Assembly (NCBI GenBank): GCA_040388555.1
Contig: JAZKBP010000030.1
Location: 88,888-152,887, forward strand
Length of the DNA: 64,000 bases
DNA from: Telluria_A sp040388555
GTDB lineage: Bacteria; Pseudomonadota; Gammaproteobacteria; Burkholderiales; Burkholderiaceae_D
Direction: 5' to 3'
Positions 25,271 to 32,985 of this stretch are shown here, piece after piece. Position numbers and translations under genes: made by a program. Numbering within the stretch: the first letter of the stretch is position 1; each line of letters starts with the position of its first letter. The notes below the pieces were generated by a model. The model saw nothing but the letters and a program-made list of their open reading frames with translations. It was not told where the DNA came from and did not search any database.

Positions 25271-25451
25271 ACGAGCCTCCCTGTCGGTGTGGGCGCGCGA
25301 AGCGGCGCCTGATGACACAGCATAGGGAGAGCGGGCCGGCGAGCGCTTGTCAGGCGTCAACGGGCGTGCATTTGGGCAACTTGATGCGGATCGGATGCTG
25401 GCGCATGCCCTTGCGCACAGGGCGCCGCATTGATGCGACGCGGGCGCACTA

Positions 25452-25484
25452 TTGATTTGCCGCTGTTCATGACAATATATGAAC
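25452..25484 (+). promoter_or_regulatory. Candidate promoter with overlapping operator before the DsbA-like gene
   Basis: TTGATT (25452-25457) and ATATAT (25475-25480) are 17 bases apart. The -10 overlaps the right arm of an inverted repeat GTTCAT-N8-ATGAAC (25465-25470 and 25479-25484). This arrangement suits repression, but no regulator is identified. Confidence 0.45.
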
Positions 25485-25531
25485 CGTAGCGGCGCACTGT
25501 TGCGCCGGCGTCGAGCGATGGGTGGTGTGCC

Positions 25532-26179
25532 GTGGGTAAACAATTGAAGATTGATTTCGTGTCCGATGTGTCTTGCCCCTGGTGCATCATCGGGCTCAAA
25601 TCCCTGGAGACGGCGCTCGCGCGCATGGGCAAGCAAGTCGATGCCACCGTGCATTTTCAGCCCTTTGAATTGAACCCGCAGATGGGGCCGCAGGGGCAAG
25701 ACATCGGCGAGCATCTGGCCCAAAAATATGGCGCCACGCCCGAGCAAACGGAGCAGACGCGCGAGATGATACGGGAGCGCGGCGCCGCCCTGGGCTTTCA
25801 GTTCGACATGGGCAAACGCAGCCGCATCTACAACACCTTCGATGCGCACCGCTTGCTCCATTGGGCCGAGGAAGGCGGACGCCAGCATGCCTTGAAAATG
25901 GCGTTGTTCGAGGCGTATTTCAGCAAGGGCGAGGATCCCTCATCGCACGCCGTGCTGACCCGGGTGGCCGCCGAAGTGGGCTTGGACGCGGCCGAAACGG
26001 CGGCCATCCTCGACTCCGACCGTTATGCCGCGCAAGTGCGCGAACGCGAACAGTTTTACGTGGGCAAAGGCGTGCACGCGGTGCCGGCGGTCATCATCAA
26101 CGAACGTCATATGATTTCCGGCGGACAGCCTCCCGAAGTTTTCGAGCAAGCTTTGCGCCAGATCGCGCAATCGGCCTAA
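25532..26179 (+). CDS. DsbA-family (FrnE-like) thiol oxidoreductase
   Basis: This 215-residue thioredoxin-fold protein has the active site CPWC at residues 15-18 and the FrnE/2-hydroxychromene isomerase-like features FDAHRLLHWAEEGGRQ and VGKGVHAVPAVIINERHMISGGQ with a cis-proline. There is no signal peptide, so it is probably cytoplasmic, unlike true DsbA. The start codon is GTG. It lies 71 bases upstream of a LysR gene on the same strand. Its substrate is unknown. Confidence 0.88.
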   Translation: MGKQLKIDFVSDVSCPWCIIGLKSLETALARMGKQVDATVHFQPFELNPQMGPQGQDIGEHLAQKYGATPEQTEQTREMIRERGAALGFQFDMGKRSRIYNTFDAHRLLHWAEEGGRQHALKMALFEAYFSKGEDPSSHAVLTRVAAEVGLDAAETAAILDSDRYAAQVREREQFYVGKGVHAVPAVIINERHMISGGQPPEVFEQALRQIAQSA

Positions 26180-26227
26180 AGCGGCGCGGCGGCAAGCTGG
26201 TGAAATGATCTCAATCAGATAGAATGA

Positions 26228-26250
26228 ATTATTTCAACCAGTGAAATAAT
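26228..26250. promoter_or_regulatory. Perfect palindrome abutting the lysR start codon
   Basis: ATTATTTCA and TGAAATAAT are perfect 9-base arms around ACCAG. The inner TTCAACCAGTGAA fits the LysR-type T-N11-A pattern. The right arm ends immediately before the ATG and replaces any ribosome binding site. A half-site TGGTGAAAT lies about 30 bases upstream. It is a likely autoregulatory operator. Confidence 0.65.
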
Positions 26251-27153
26251 ATGGACAGACTGACCCTGATGACGGTCTTCGTCGCCGTCGCCGAGGAGGA
26301 AAGCTTCGCCGGCGGCGGGCGCCGCCTGGGCATGTCGCCGCCGGCCGTCACGCGCGCCATCGCCGCGCTCGAGGAGCGCCTGGGCATCAAGTTGCTCAAC
26401 CGTACCACGCGCCATGTGCGGGTCACGGAGGCGGGCCAGCGCTACCTGGATGACGCGCGCCGCATCATCGGCGAAGTCGACGAGGCGGACGAGGCGGCGG
26501 CCGGCATCAACGGCACGCCGCGCGGGCAATTGGCCATCACCGCCCCCGTTTTGTTTGGAAAAATGTTCGTCATGCCGGGCGTGGTCGATTACCTGCGGCG
26601 CTATCCGGATATGGAAGTGTCGGCGATGTTTGTCGACCGCGTCGTCAATTTGCTGGAAGAAGGTATCGACGCCGGCGTGCGCATTGGCGAGTTGCCCGAT
26701 TCGAGCATGAAGGCCGCCAAGGTGGGCCAGGTGCGGCGCGTGGTGTGCGCGGCGCCCGCCTATCTGGCCGCCCATCCGGCACCGCAAACCCCGGCCGACT
26801 TGATCCATCACACGACGATCGCGGCGGCCAGCGTGAACTCCGCCTTCGATTGGAAGTTCAGCCATGGGGGCCAGTCCTTGAGCACGCGCATCAAGCCGCG
26901 CTTGAGCGTGAGCAGCAACGACGGCGCCATCGCCGCCGTGCGCGCCGGCTTTGGCATCACGCGCTTGATGTCTTACCAGATCGCGCCGCTGATCGACAGC
27001 GGCGAACTGCTGCCCTTGCTGGTGGACTACGAAACGGCGCAATTGCCGGTGCACGTGGTGCACCGCGAGGGGCGTTACGCTTCGGCCAAGGTGCGCACTT
27101 TCCTCGATTTGATGATCGGGCGTTTGCGCGCCGAAAAGTCGCTCAATCCCTGA
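26251..27153 (+). CDS. LysR-family transcriptional regulator
   Basis: This 300-residue regulator has an N-terminal winged helix-turn-helix (about 1-60; SFAGGGRRLGMSPPAVTRAIAALEERLG) and a periplasmic-binding-like effector domain (about 90-295). The text is typical of the CrgA/DsdC-like LysR subgroup that often controls a neighbouring oxidoreductase. The adjacent upstream DsbA-like gene on the same strand is a possible target. No ribosome site is visible before the ATG because a palindrome occupies that position. Confidence 0.92.
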   Translation: MDRLTLMTVFVAVAEEESFAGGGRRLGMSPPAVTRAIAALEERLGIKLLNRTTRHVRVTEAGQRYLDDARRIIGEVDEADEAAAGINGTPRGQLAITAPVLFGKMFVMPGVVDYLRRYPDMEVSAMFVDRVVNLLEEGIDAGVRIGELPDSSMKAAKVGQVRRVVCAAPAYLAAHPAPQTPADLIHHTTIAAASVNSAFDWKFSHGGQSLSTRIKPRLSVSSNDGAIAAVRAGFGITRLMSYQIAPLIDSGELLPLLVDYETAQLPVHVVHREGRYASAKVRTFLDLMIGRLRAEKSLNP

Positions 27154-27180
27154 GCGCGGGCCGCCTGGGCGGGCCCGCGC
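27154..27180. terminator. Bidirectional hairpin between lysR and the YHS gene
   Basis: GCGCGGGCC (27154-27162) and GGCCCGCGC (27172-27180) pair perfectly around a nine-base loop. It lies directly between two converging genes. There is no T-run, so it is a weak or factor-assisted terminator. Confidence 0.5.
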
Positions 27181-27193
27181 GGGACTGTCCTGC

Positions 27194-27655
27194 TTACAGT
27201 TCGGCCGCTTTCTTGTTGACGATTACTTTCCAGTTGCTGTCAGCCGTTTTGATGCGCCCGGCGATGTCTTGCGCCCAGATCGAACGGATCTTGCTGTCGA
27301 GGTTGAAGTAAAGCTTGCCGTCGACAATATCAAACACGTCCGGATCGGCGATGAATTTCTTGTTGATCGAGGCGCCGAACGCGCAAAAACCCCCGTACTG
27401 CGGCAAGTATTTGGCCGGTGCCGCTTCGAAGGCGCGCTGATTGGCTTCGCTGGCGAACAGGTAATTGACGCCATCGATGACGGCGACGTGGTGGCCATTG
27501 CCGCGCTGCGGTTTTTCCTGGGTGAAGTAGGACGTCAAGTCGTAGCCGCCGGCACCAACGATATTGTCGCGTGGCGCGTCCGCGTGCGCGGCGCCGGCGA
27601 ACATCATGGCCGAAGCGGAAAGAATGAGGGCGGACAGTTTTTGAATCAGGGTCAT
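27194..27655 (-). CDS. Exported YHS-domain protein
   Basis: This 153-residue protein has a signal peptide (about 1-26, ending AAHA). A YHS domain follows, with GYDLTSYFTQEKPQRG and the closing YLPQYGGFCAFGAS. YHS domains are thought to bind metals and occur in metal transport and oxidation systems; in exported single-domain forms the role is unknown. GGAGATT lies just before the ATG. It converges with the LysR gene. Confidence 0.85.
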   Translation of the reverse strand: MTLIQKLSALILSASAMMFAGAAHADAPRDNIVGAGGYDLTSYFTQEKPQRGNGHHVAVIDGVNYLFASEANQRAFEAAPAKYLPQYGGFCAFGASINKKFIADPDVFDIVDGKLYFNLDSKIRSIWAQDIAGRIKTADSNWKVIVNKKAAEL

Positions 27656-27793
27656 GGGAATCTCCTTGGATGGGTTGGGAACGCATCGATTGTGTCGATG
27701 CGTAACTTTATGTGATTCCCAAATTTAAAAGAATAGCCGTCGATATCAATTGATTATTCCGTTTTATGGAACTGTCGGCACCGCAGCAGCGCT

Positions 27794-28639
27794 TCAAGTG
27801 ATATCGAGATAGATCGGCTGGTGGTCCGAGGCCGAGGTTTCAGAATGCACATCCATGTCTGTCACGCGCGGTAGTAAATCCTTGGTGACGAAAAAATAGT
27901 CGTAGCAATCGGGCTTGTCCGGCCAGCGAAAGCCATGCAAACCAGCGGTGGGGGCGCGCGCCAAGTCCGGGTGCAACAGGGGCCAGGTGTCGGCCAGCGG
28001 CGTGCCGCCATCGTCTTGCGGCGCGAGCATGGCGGCGTACTCGGGCGAATTGGGCGTGAAATTGAAGTCGCCGCAATAAATGGCGCTGGCCGGGCGTTCG
28101 CCCAATTGGAAGGGCGCGTCCAGGCTATGGTCGGGCTGGTAGAAGCGCGCCCGCTCGCACGCTTGCGCATGCAACTCGCGTAAATGCCTGACCTGGGCCG
28201 CGCGCTGCACCAAGGAGTAATGTTCGAGATGGGTGGTCAAGACCCGTAGCTTGCCGCTGGGCGCGTCGATCACCGCTTCGATCACCCCGCGCGGCATGCC
28301 GGCCGGGCTGGCCGGGTCGGCCGGCCAGGGCAGGTCGTGGCGCAGCACTTGCGTCATGCGGAATTTGGACAGCAAGAGGTTGCCGAACAGGCGGGGCAGA
28401 TTGTGGCGGTAGATTTCGCTGGTGGGCGCGTAGACCGAATGGTAGCCGCCGAACGCGCCCGACAATTGCCGGTTCTGGTTGGCGCTGGCATTGCCCTCGA
28501 GCTCGGGATGGTTGACGGCCACCTCTTGCAGGCAAATGACTTCGGGATTTAATTTGCGCAAGACATCGATGATCGCGTGAATGCGAATCCGCCCATCTTT
28601 GCCGCAACCCCAACGGATATTCCAGCTGACAATACGCAT
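27794..28639 (-). CDS. Endonuclease/exonuclease/phosphatase family protein
   Basis: This 281-residue DNase I-like fold protein shows SWNIRWG, VICLQEVAVN, LRVLTTHLEHYS, IYCGDFNFTPNSPEY and SASDHQPIYLDI at the expected positions of the catalytic and metal-binding residues. No signal peptide is seen. It differs from the other EEP protein in this window in nearly all positions, so they are not recent duplicates. The ATG giving MRIVSWNIRWG is the only sensible start. Its natural substrate is unknown. Confidence 0.85.
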   Translation of the reverse strand: MRIVSWNIRWGCGKDGRIRIHAIIDVLRKLNPEVICLQEVAVNHPELEGNASANQNRQLSGAFGGYHSVYAPTSEIYRHNLPRLFGNLLLSKFRMTQVLRHDLPWPADPASPAGMPRGVIEAVIDAPSGKLRVLTTHLEHYSLVQRAAQVRHLRELHAQACERARFYQPDHSLDAPFQLGERPASAIYCGDFNFTPNSPEYAAMLAPQDDGGTPLADTWPLLHPDLARAPTAGLHGFRWPDKPDCYDYFFVTKDLLPRVTDMDVHSETSASDHQPIYLDIT

Positions 28640-28703
28640 CGCATGGCCCTCACGCTCCCGACACCGTATGATCGATTTCGGGTGCGCCAGTTCCGCGCGC
28701 GGT

Positions 28704-29744
28704 TTAAACGATGCGCAATTCGTCCAGCGGCCAGCGCGGCCGGACGTTGAAGGCGTAGTCGCGCTTGGCGGCGGCCGGATTGATTTGCAAGCGCATGGCG
28801 CCGGCGAAGGCGATCATGGCGCCGTTATCGGTGCAAAACTCGAGCTCCGGATAATAGACGCGGAATTTCTTGCTGGCGGCCGCAGCGTTCAGGGATGCGC
28901 GCAGCTGCGCATTGGCGCCGACCCCGCCGGCGATCACCAGGCGCTTGAGGCCGGAGTGGCGCAGGGCGCTCACGCACTTGGCCGTCAACACGTCGACGAT
29001 CGCATCGACGAAACCGCGCGCGATATTCGCCTTGTCCTGCTCGCAGATATGCGCGATGTCTTTTTCGTGATGGTTTTTCACCACCGTCAGCACCGCCGTC
29101 TTCAAGCCCGAAAAGCTGAAGTTGAAATCCTTCGAATGGAGCATCGGGCGCGGCAGCTTGTAGGCCAGCGGGTCGCCAAATTCGGCCAGGCGCGAAATGG
29201 CCGGCCCGCCCGGATAACCCAGGCCGAGCAGCTTGGCCGATTTGTCGAACGCTTCGCCGGCCGCGTCGTCGAGCGTCTCGCCCAGCAGGGTGTATTGGCC
29301 GACGCCGTCCACCCGCATCAACTGGGTGTGCCCGCCCGACACCAGCAGCGCGATGAAGGGAAAGGCGGGCCGGTCCTTGGCCAGCAGCGGCGAGAGCAAA
29401 TGCCCTTCCAGGTGATGCACGCCGAGCACCGGGCGGTCGATGGCCAGGCCCAGGCTGCAGGCGATCGAGGAGCCCACCAGCAGCGCGCCCGCCAAGCCGG
29501 GACCTTGGGTGTAGGCGATGGCGTCGATGTCCGAGAGCGCGGCGCCGGCGCCGGCCAGGGTTTGCTCGAGCAGGGGAATGGCGCGCCGGATATGGTCGCG
29601 CGAGGCCAGCTCCGGCACCACGCCGCCGTATTCCTCGTGCATGGCCACCTGCGAATGGAGCGCGTGCGCGAGCAGGCCGCGCTCGGTATCGTAGAGGGCG
29701 AGGCCGGTTTCATCGCAGGAGGATTCGACGCCGAGGACTAGCAT
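28704..29744 (-). CDS. tsaD: tRNA N6-adenosine threonylcarbamoyltransferase TsaD
   Basis: TsaD transfers the threonylcarbamoyl group to A37 of ANN-decoding tRNAs, in complex with TsaB and TsaE. The 346-residue protein begins LVLGVESSCDETGLALYD, with the metal-binding HHLEGHLLSPLL near residue 113 and the ASKH family sugar-kinase fold (VSGGHTQL, GGVGANAQLR, FCTDNGAMIAFAG). I chose the ATG giving MLVLGV over a TTG nine bases earlier. It lies about 90 bases after the phosphatase-kinase gene on the same strand. Confidence 0.96.
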   Translation of the reverse strand: MLVLGVESSCDETGLALYDTERGLLAHALHSQVAMHEEYGGVVPELASRDHIRRAIPLLEQTLAGAGAALSDIDAIAYTQGPGLAGALLVGSSIACSLGLAIDRPVLGVHHLEGHLLSPLLAKDRPAFPFIALLVSGGHTQLMRVDGVGQYTLLGETLDDAAGEAFDKSAKLLGLGYPGGPAISRLAEFGDPLAYKLPRPMLHSKDFNFSFSGLKTAVLTVVKNHHEKDIAHICEQDKANIARGFVDAIVDVLTAKCVSALRHSGLKRLVIAGGVGANAQLRASLNAAAASKKFRVYYPELEFCTDNGAMIAFAGAMRLQINPAAAKRDYAFNVRPRWPLDELRIV

Positions 29745-29837
29745 GGGGAACAAGACGGTGGGAACAATCCGTCATTGTAGCGCACAGAATGGCCAGGGTC
29801 AGGGCCAGGGCCAGGACCCGCGCGGCGCGCTGGCGCT

Positions 29838-31535
29838 TCACTTGCTCAGCAGGTAGAGCAGAACGAGGTTCAAGACCATGGCGCCGATGGCGAGCGCGCG
29901 CCACCACCCCACCGGATCGCGCTGGATCAGCGGTGGCGCCGGACGCGTCGGCAGCGGGCGGGTGGCGCCGCGCTCGAGCGCCAGCAGGAATTCCTCGGCC
30001 GTCTCGAAGCGCTCGGCCAGTTCGCGCGCGAGCGCCTTGTGCAGCACGTTCTCCAGCCACAGCGGCACGTCGGGGCGCCAGCGGCTGGCGGGCGCGGCGA
30101 GCCCGAAGCGCGGACGCTGGAACGCTTCGATTTCGCCGTAGGGATAGTGGCGCGTCAGCGCGAAGTACAGGGTCACGCCAACGGCGTACAGGTCGCTTTG
30201 CACGCTGGCGCCGCCTTGCTCGAATTGTTCGGGCGCGAGAAAGGACGGGGTGCCGGCCAGCGCCGCGCTGGCGTCGGCCAGCATGCCCGACTGCGCCACG
30301 CCCAGGTCAAGCAGGCGCAATTGTCCGTCCGCGCCCAGGTGCACGTTGTCGGGCTTGATGTCGCGGTGGACGACACTGCGCCGATGGAGCGCGCCCGCCG
30401 CGCGCACTAGCTGTTCACCCAGCGCCAGTGCTTCGGGTACCGTGAAATGGCGTCCCTCGTCGAGCAGCTGTTGCAGAGTGTGCCCCGCGTGCCAGGTCGA
30501 TAAATAGTATAAATAATTTCGCTGCGCCGGCGTGATCACTTGCGGGAAGAAGCGCGCCACCACGCGCCGTGCCAGCCACTCCTCGTGCGCGAAGGCGGCG
30601 CGCTCCTGCGGGTCGGCCGCGCGCGCCGGCTGCAAGGTCTTGAGCACCAGCGTGCGCCCGTCGGCGGCGGCCTCGCGCATGCGGTAGAGCAGGGTCGAGG
30701 CCGAACTGTGGATCAGCGCCTCGACCACCATGCCCTCGAACGGCATGCCAGGCTTGAGTTTTGGCGGCAGCGGCAGATTCTGCATGCTCGAGAGGCTGTC
30801 GCGCAGGTCGCGCTGCGGCAGCGCTTCCACCTGCAGCACCAGGGCGCTCACATTGTCCGCACTGCCGCCGGCCAGCGCGGCGGCCAGCATGGCGTCGGCG
30901 CAGGCTTGGGCGTCGTGCGCACCGCCGGCCAGCTGGCCGAGTTGGAAGGCGAGCTCGTACTCGCTGAGCGATGCCCACACACCGTCGCTGGCGAGCAGGA
31001 ATACATCGTCGCGGCACAGGGGGCCCATGCCGTGGTCGATCGCCACATGCGCATCGAGGCCGATGGCGCGCGTAAGCACGTGCTGCATTTCCGGCCGGTC
31101 CCACACATGGTCGGTGGTCAAGCGTGTGAGCACGCCCGCGCGCAGCAGGTACAGGCGGGTGTCGCCCACGTGCGAAAAATAATAGAAGCTGCCGCGCAAG
31201 ACCAGGCAGGTCAGTGTGCTTGCCATGCCCGCCAGCTCCGGGCGAATCGAGCCCTGCTGCAAGATCCAGCTGTTGGTGGCCTTGAGCACGCGCTCGAGCG
31301 CCTGTGACACATGCCAGGTGTCCGGCGTGGCGTAGTAATCGGCCAGCAGGCCGCGCACCGTGTACTCCGACGCCTCGCGCCCGCCTTCGTTGCCGGAGAC
31401 GCCATCGGCCACCGCCGCCAGCACGCCTTTCGCGCTCAACTCCGGCTCGTTCGGCGTGACCATGCCGACGAAGTCTTCGTTGCGTTCGCGTGGGCCGCGG
31501 GCGGTGGCGTGCGCCGCTGTGACGAGCAAGCTCAT
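29838..31535 (-). CDS. PP2C phosphatase-Ser/Thr kinase fusion with C-terminal membrane anchor
   Basis: This 565-residue bifunctional signalling protein has a PP2C-type phosphatase first (about 1-240; RERNEDF, AVADGVSGN, DTRLYLLR, LLASDGVW, SADNVSALV give the metal-binding aspartates). A protein kinase domain follows (about 265-525; VLKTL lysine, VVHRDIKPDN catalytic loop, DLG in place of DFG, APEQF). One C-terminal helix closes it (about 545-563). The kinase has no clear glycine-rich loop. Its start lies 10 bases after the narK stop, so it is in the nitrate transporter operon. It probably tunes nitrate uptake or assimilation after translation; the target is unknown. Confidence 0.9.
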   Translation of the reverse strand: MSLLVTAAHATARGPRERNEDFVGMVTPNEPELSAKGVLAAVADGVSGNEGGREASEYTVRGLLADYYATPDTWHVSQALERVLKATNSWILQQGSIRPELAGMASTLTCLVLRGSFYYFSHVGDTRLYLLRAGVLTRLTTDHVWDRPEMQHVLTRAIGLDAHVAIDHGMGPLCRDDVFLLASDGVWASLSEYELAFQLGQLAGGAHDAQACADAMLAAALAGGSADNVSALVLQVEALPQRDLRDSLSSMQNLPLPPKLKPGMPFEGMVVEALIHSSASTLLYRMREAAADGRTLVLKTLQPARAADPQERAAFAHEEWLARRVVARFFPQVITPAQRNYLYYLSTWHAGHTLQQLLDEGRHFTVPEALALGEQLVRAAGALHRRSVVHRDIKPDNVHLGADGQLRLLDLGVAQSGMLADASAALAGTPSFLAPEQFEQGGASVQSDLYAVGVTLYFALTRHYPYGEIEAFQRPRFGLAAPASRWRPDVPLWLENVLHKALARELAERFETAEEFLLALERGATRPLPTRPAPPLIQRDPVGWWRALAIGAMVLNLVLLYLLSK

Positions 31536-31545
31536 GCTGCCGAGT

Positions 31546-32760
31546 CTACACCCTGGCCGCCGTCATGGCGGCGCTGCCCCAGGTGGTGCGCCAGCGTGTC
31601 TTGACCAGGGACAGGCCGAGCAGGGCGATGACGGCCAGCGCCGCGAACACGATCAGGCCGATCTGGTAGCTGCCGGTGAGCTGGCGCGACATGCCCAGGC
31701 TGGACGCGAGGTAGAACCCACCCACGCCGCCGGCCATCCCCACCAGCCCCGTCATCACGCCGATCTCCTTGCGAAAGCGCTGCGGCACCAGCTGGAACAC
31801 GGCGCCATTGCCGGTTCCGAAAGCGAGCATGGCGGCCACGAACACCGCCGCCGCGCTGCCGGCGGACGGCATGCCGCTGCTGGCGAGCAGCAGGGCGGCG
31901 GCCGCGCAGGCGTACATGATCGAGAGCGTGCGGATGCCGCCGATGCGGTCGGCCAGGCGCCCGCCCAGGGGGCGCACCAGCGAGCCGGCGAACACGCAGG
32001 CGGCCGTCAGGTAGCCCGCGCTGACGGGCGAAACCGCGTACTGGGTATTGAAATAGATCGTCAGCGAGGACGCCAGGCCGGAAAAGCCGCCGAAGGTGAC
32101 GGCGTAGAAGAACATGAACCACCAGGCGTCCTTGTCCTTCAAGACGTGCAGGTATTCGGGCAGCGACTTCGGTGGCGGCGCGCTCGGTGCGTCCTTGGCC
32201 ATCGTCAAATACACCACCAGGGCCACGCCCAGCGGTATCAGGCACAGGCCGAAGACGTTCTGCCAGCCAAAGGCGACCGCCAGCGCGGGCGCGAACAGGG
32301 CCGCGAACGCGGTGCCCGAATTGCCGGCCCCCGCGATGCCCAGCGCCGTTCCCTGGTGCTCCGGCGGATACCAGCGCGAGGCCAGCGGCAGCGCCACCGC
32401 GAAGGCGGCGCCGGCCACACCCAGCACGGCGCCAAGCGCCAGCAGGCTCGCGTAGCTGTGCAGGTCACCCTGCCAGGCCCACAACAGGCCGAGCATGACG
32501 ACCAACTGGCCGATCAGGCCGGCCTTCTTCGGCTTGAGGTGATCGACCATCACGCCCATGACGATACGCAGCAGCGCACCGGCGAGCAGGGGGATGGCGA
32601 CCATCAGCCCTTTCTCGGCCGGCGTGAGGCCAAGGTCCTTTGAGATCTGCACTGCTAGCGGGCCAAGGATGACCCACACCATGAAGCTCAGGTCGAAGTA
32701 GAAGAAAGCGGCGAACAGCGTTGGCGTGTGCCCGGCCTTCCAGAATGAGGTCTTGTGCAT
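31546..32760 (-). CDS. narK: NarK-family nitrate/nitrite transporter (MFS)
   Basis: This 404-residue major facilitator protein has about 12 helices and is predicted to bring nitrate into the cell for assimilation. Family marks include SFMVWVILGPLAVQISKDL, GALLRIVMG (substrate arginine), AGAGNSGTAFAALF and GTGNGAVFQLVPQRF, which are the nitrate-signature-like glycine-rich segments. I chose the ATG giving MHKTSFWKAG, since longer frames extend into the promoter region. A sigma-54-like promoter lies upstream. It is divergent from nirB and followed by the phosphatase-kinase fusion. Confidence 0.92.
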   Translation of the reverse strand: MHKTSFWKAGHTPTLFAAFFYFDLSFMVWVILGPLAVQISKDLGLTPAEKGLMVAIPLLAGALLRIVMGVMVDHLKPKKAGLIGQLVVMLGLLWAWQGDLHSYASLLALGAVLGVAGAAFAVALPLASRWYPPEHQGTALGIAGAGNSGTAFAALFAPALAVAFGWQNVFGLCLIPLGVALVVYLTMAKDAPSAPPPKSLPEYLHVLKDKDAWWFMFFYAVTFGGFSGLASSLTIYFNTQYAVSPVSAGYLTAACVFAGSLVRPLGGRLADRIGGIRTLSIMYACAAAALLLASSGMPSAGSAAAVFVAAMLAFGTGNGAVFQLVPQRFRKEIGVMTGLVGMAGGVGGFYLASSLGMSRQLTGSYQIGLIVFAALAVIALLGLSLVKTRWRTTWGSAAMTAARV

Positions 32761-32795
32761 GGCGGTCCCGTGTTGGTTGAGGTCCCCACACCGTA

Positions 32796-32811
32796 TGCAA
32801 TCGCCATGCCA
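32796..32811 (-). promoter_or_regulatory. Sigma-54 promoter for narK
   Basis: On the minus strand TGGCATG-GCGA-TTGCA matches the -24/-12 consensus TGGCACG-N4-TTGCA in all but one of the specified bases, with correct GG-GC spacing. It would start transcription about 25 bases before narK. Confidence 0.65.
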
Positions 32812-32842
32812 CGCACGTCGCCACCGTGCGCCGATGTTGCGA

Positions 32843-32880
32843 TGCACCACAAACGACCGGCCGACGCACAGCCTTGGTGC
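32843..32880. promoter_or_regulatory. Inverted TGCACCA / TGGTGC half-sites, possible NtrC binding
   Basis: TGCACCA (32843-32849) and TGGTGC (32875-32880) look like NtrC half-sites. They sit midway between the two sigma-54-type promoters, but their spacing is wider than a standard NtrC site. Confidence 0.3.
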
Positions 32881-32933
32881 GCGCGGCAGGGCGCGAGCGG
32901 ATTAATTGAGGGCGTTGCGCACTGCGCCATGCC

Positions 32934-32949
32934 TGGCACCGGTCTTGCT
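32934..32949 (+). promoter_or_regulatory. Sigma-54 promoter for nirB-nirD-nasA
   Basis: TGGCACC-GGTC-TTGCT fits the -24/-12 consensus closely, with correct spacing. The expected start is near 32960, about 25 bases before the chosen nirB ATG. It implies nitrogen (NtrC-type) control. Confidence 0.75.
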
Positions 32950-32985
32950 AACGATAGGGGGTGACGCTAATCGATGGAGCCCGCA

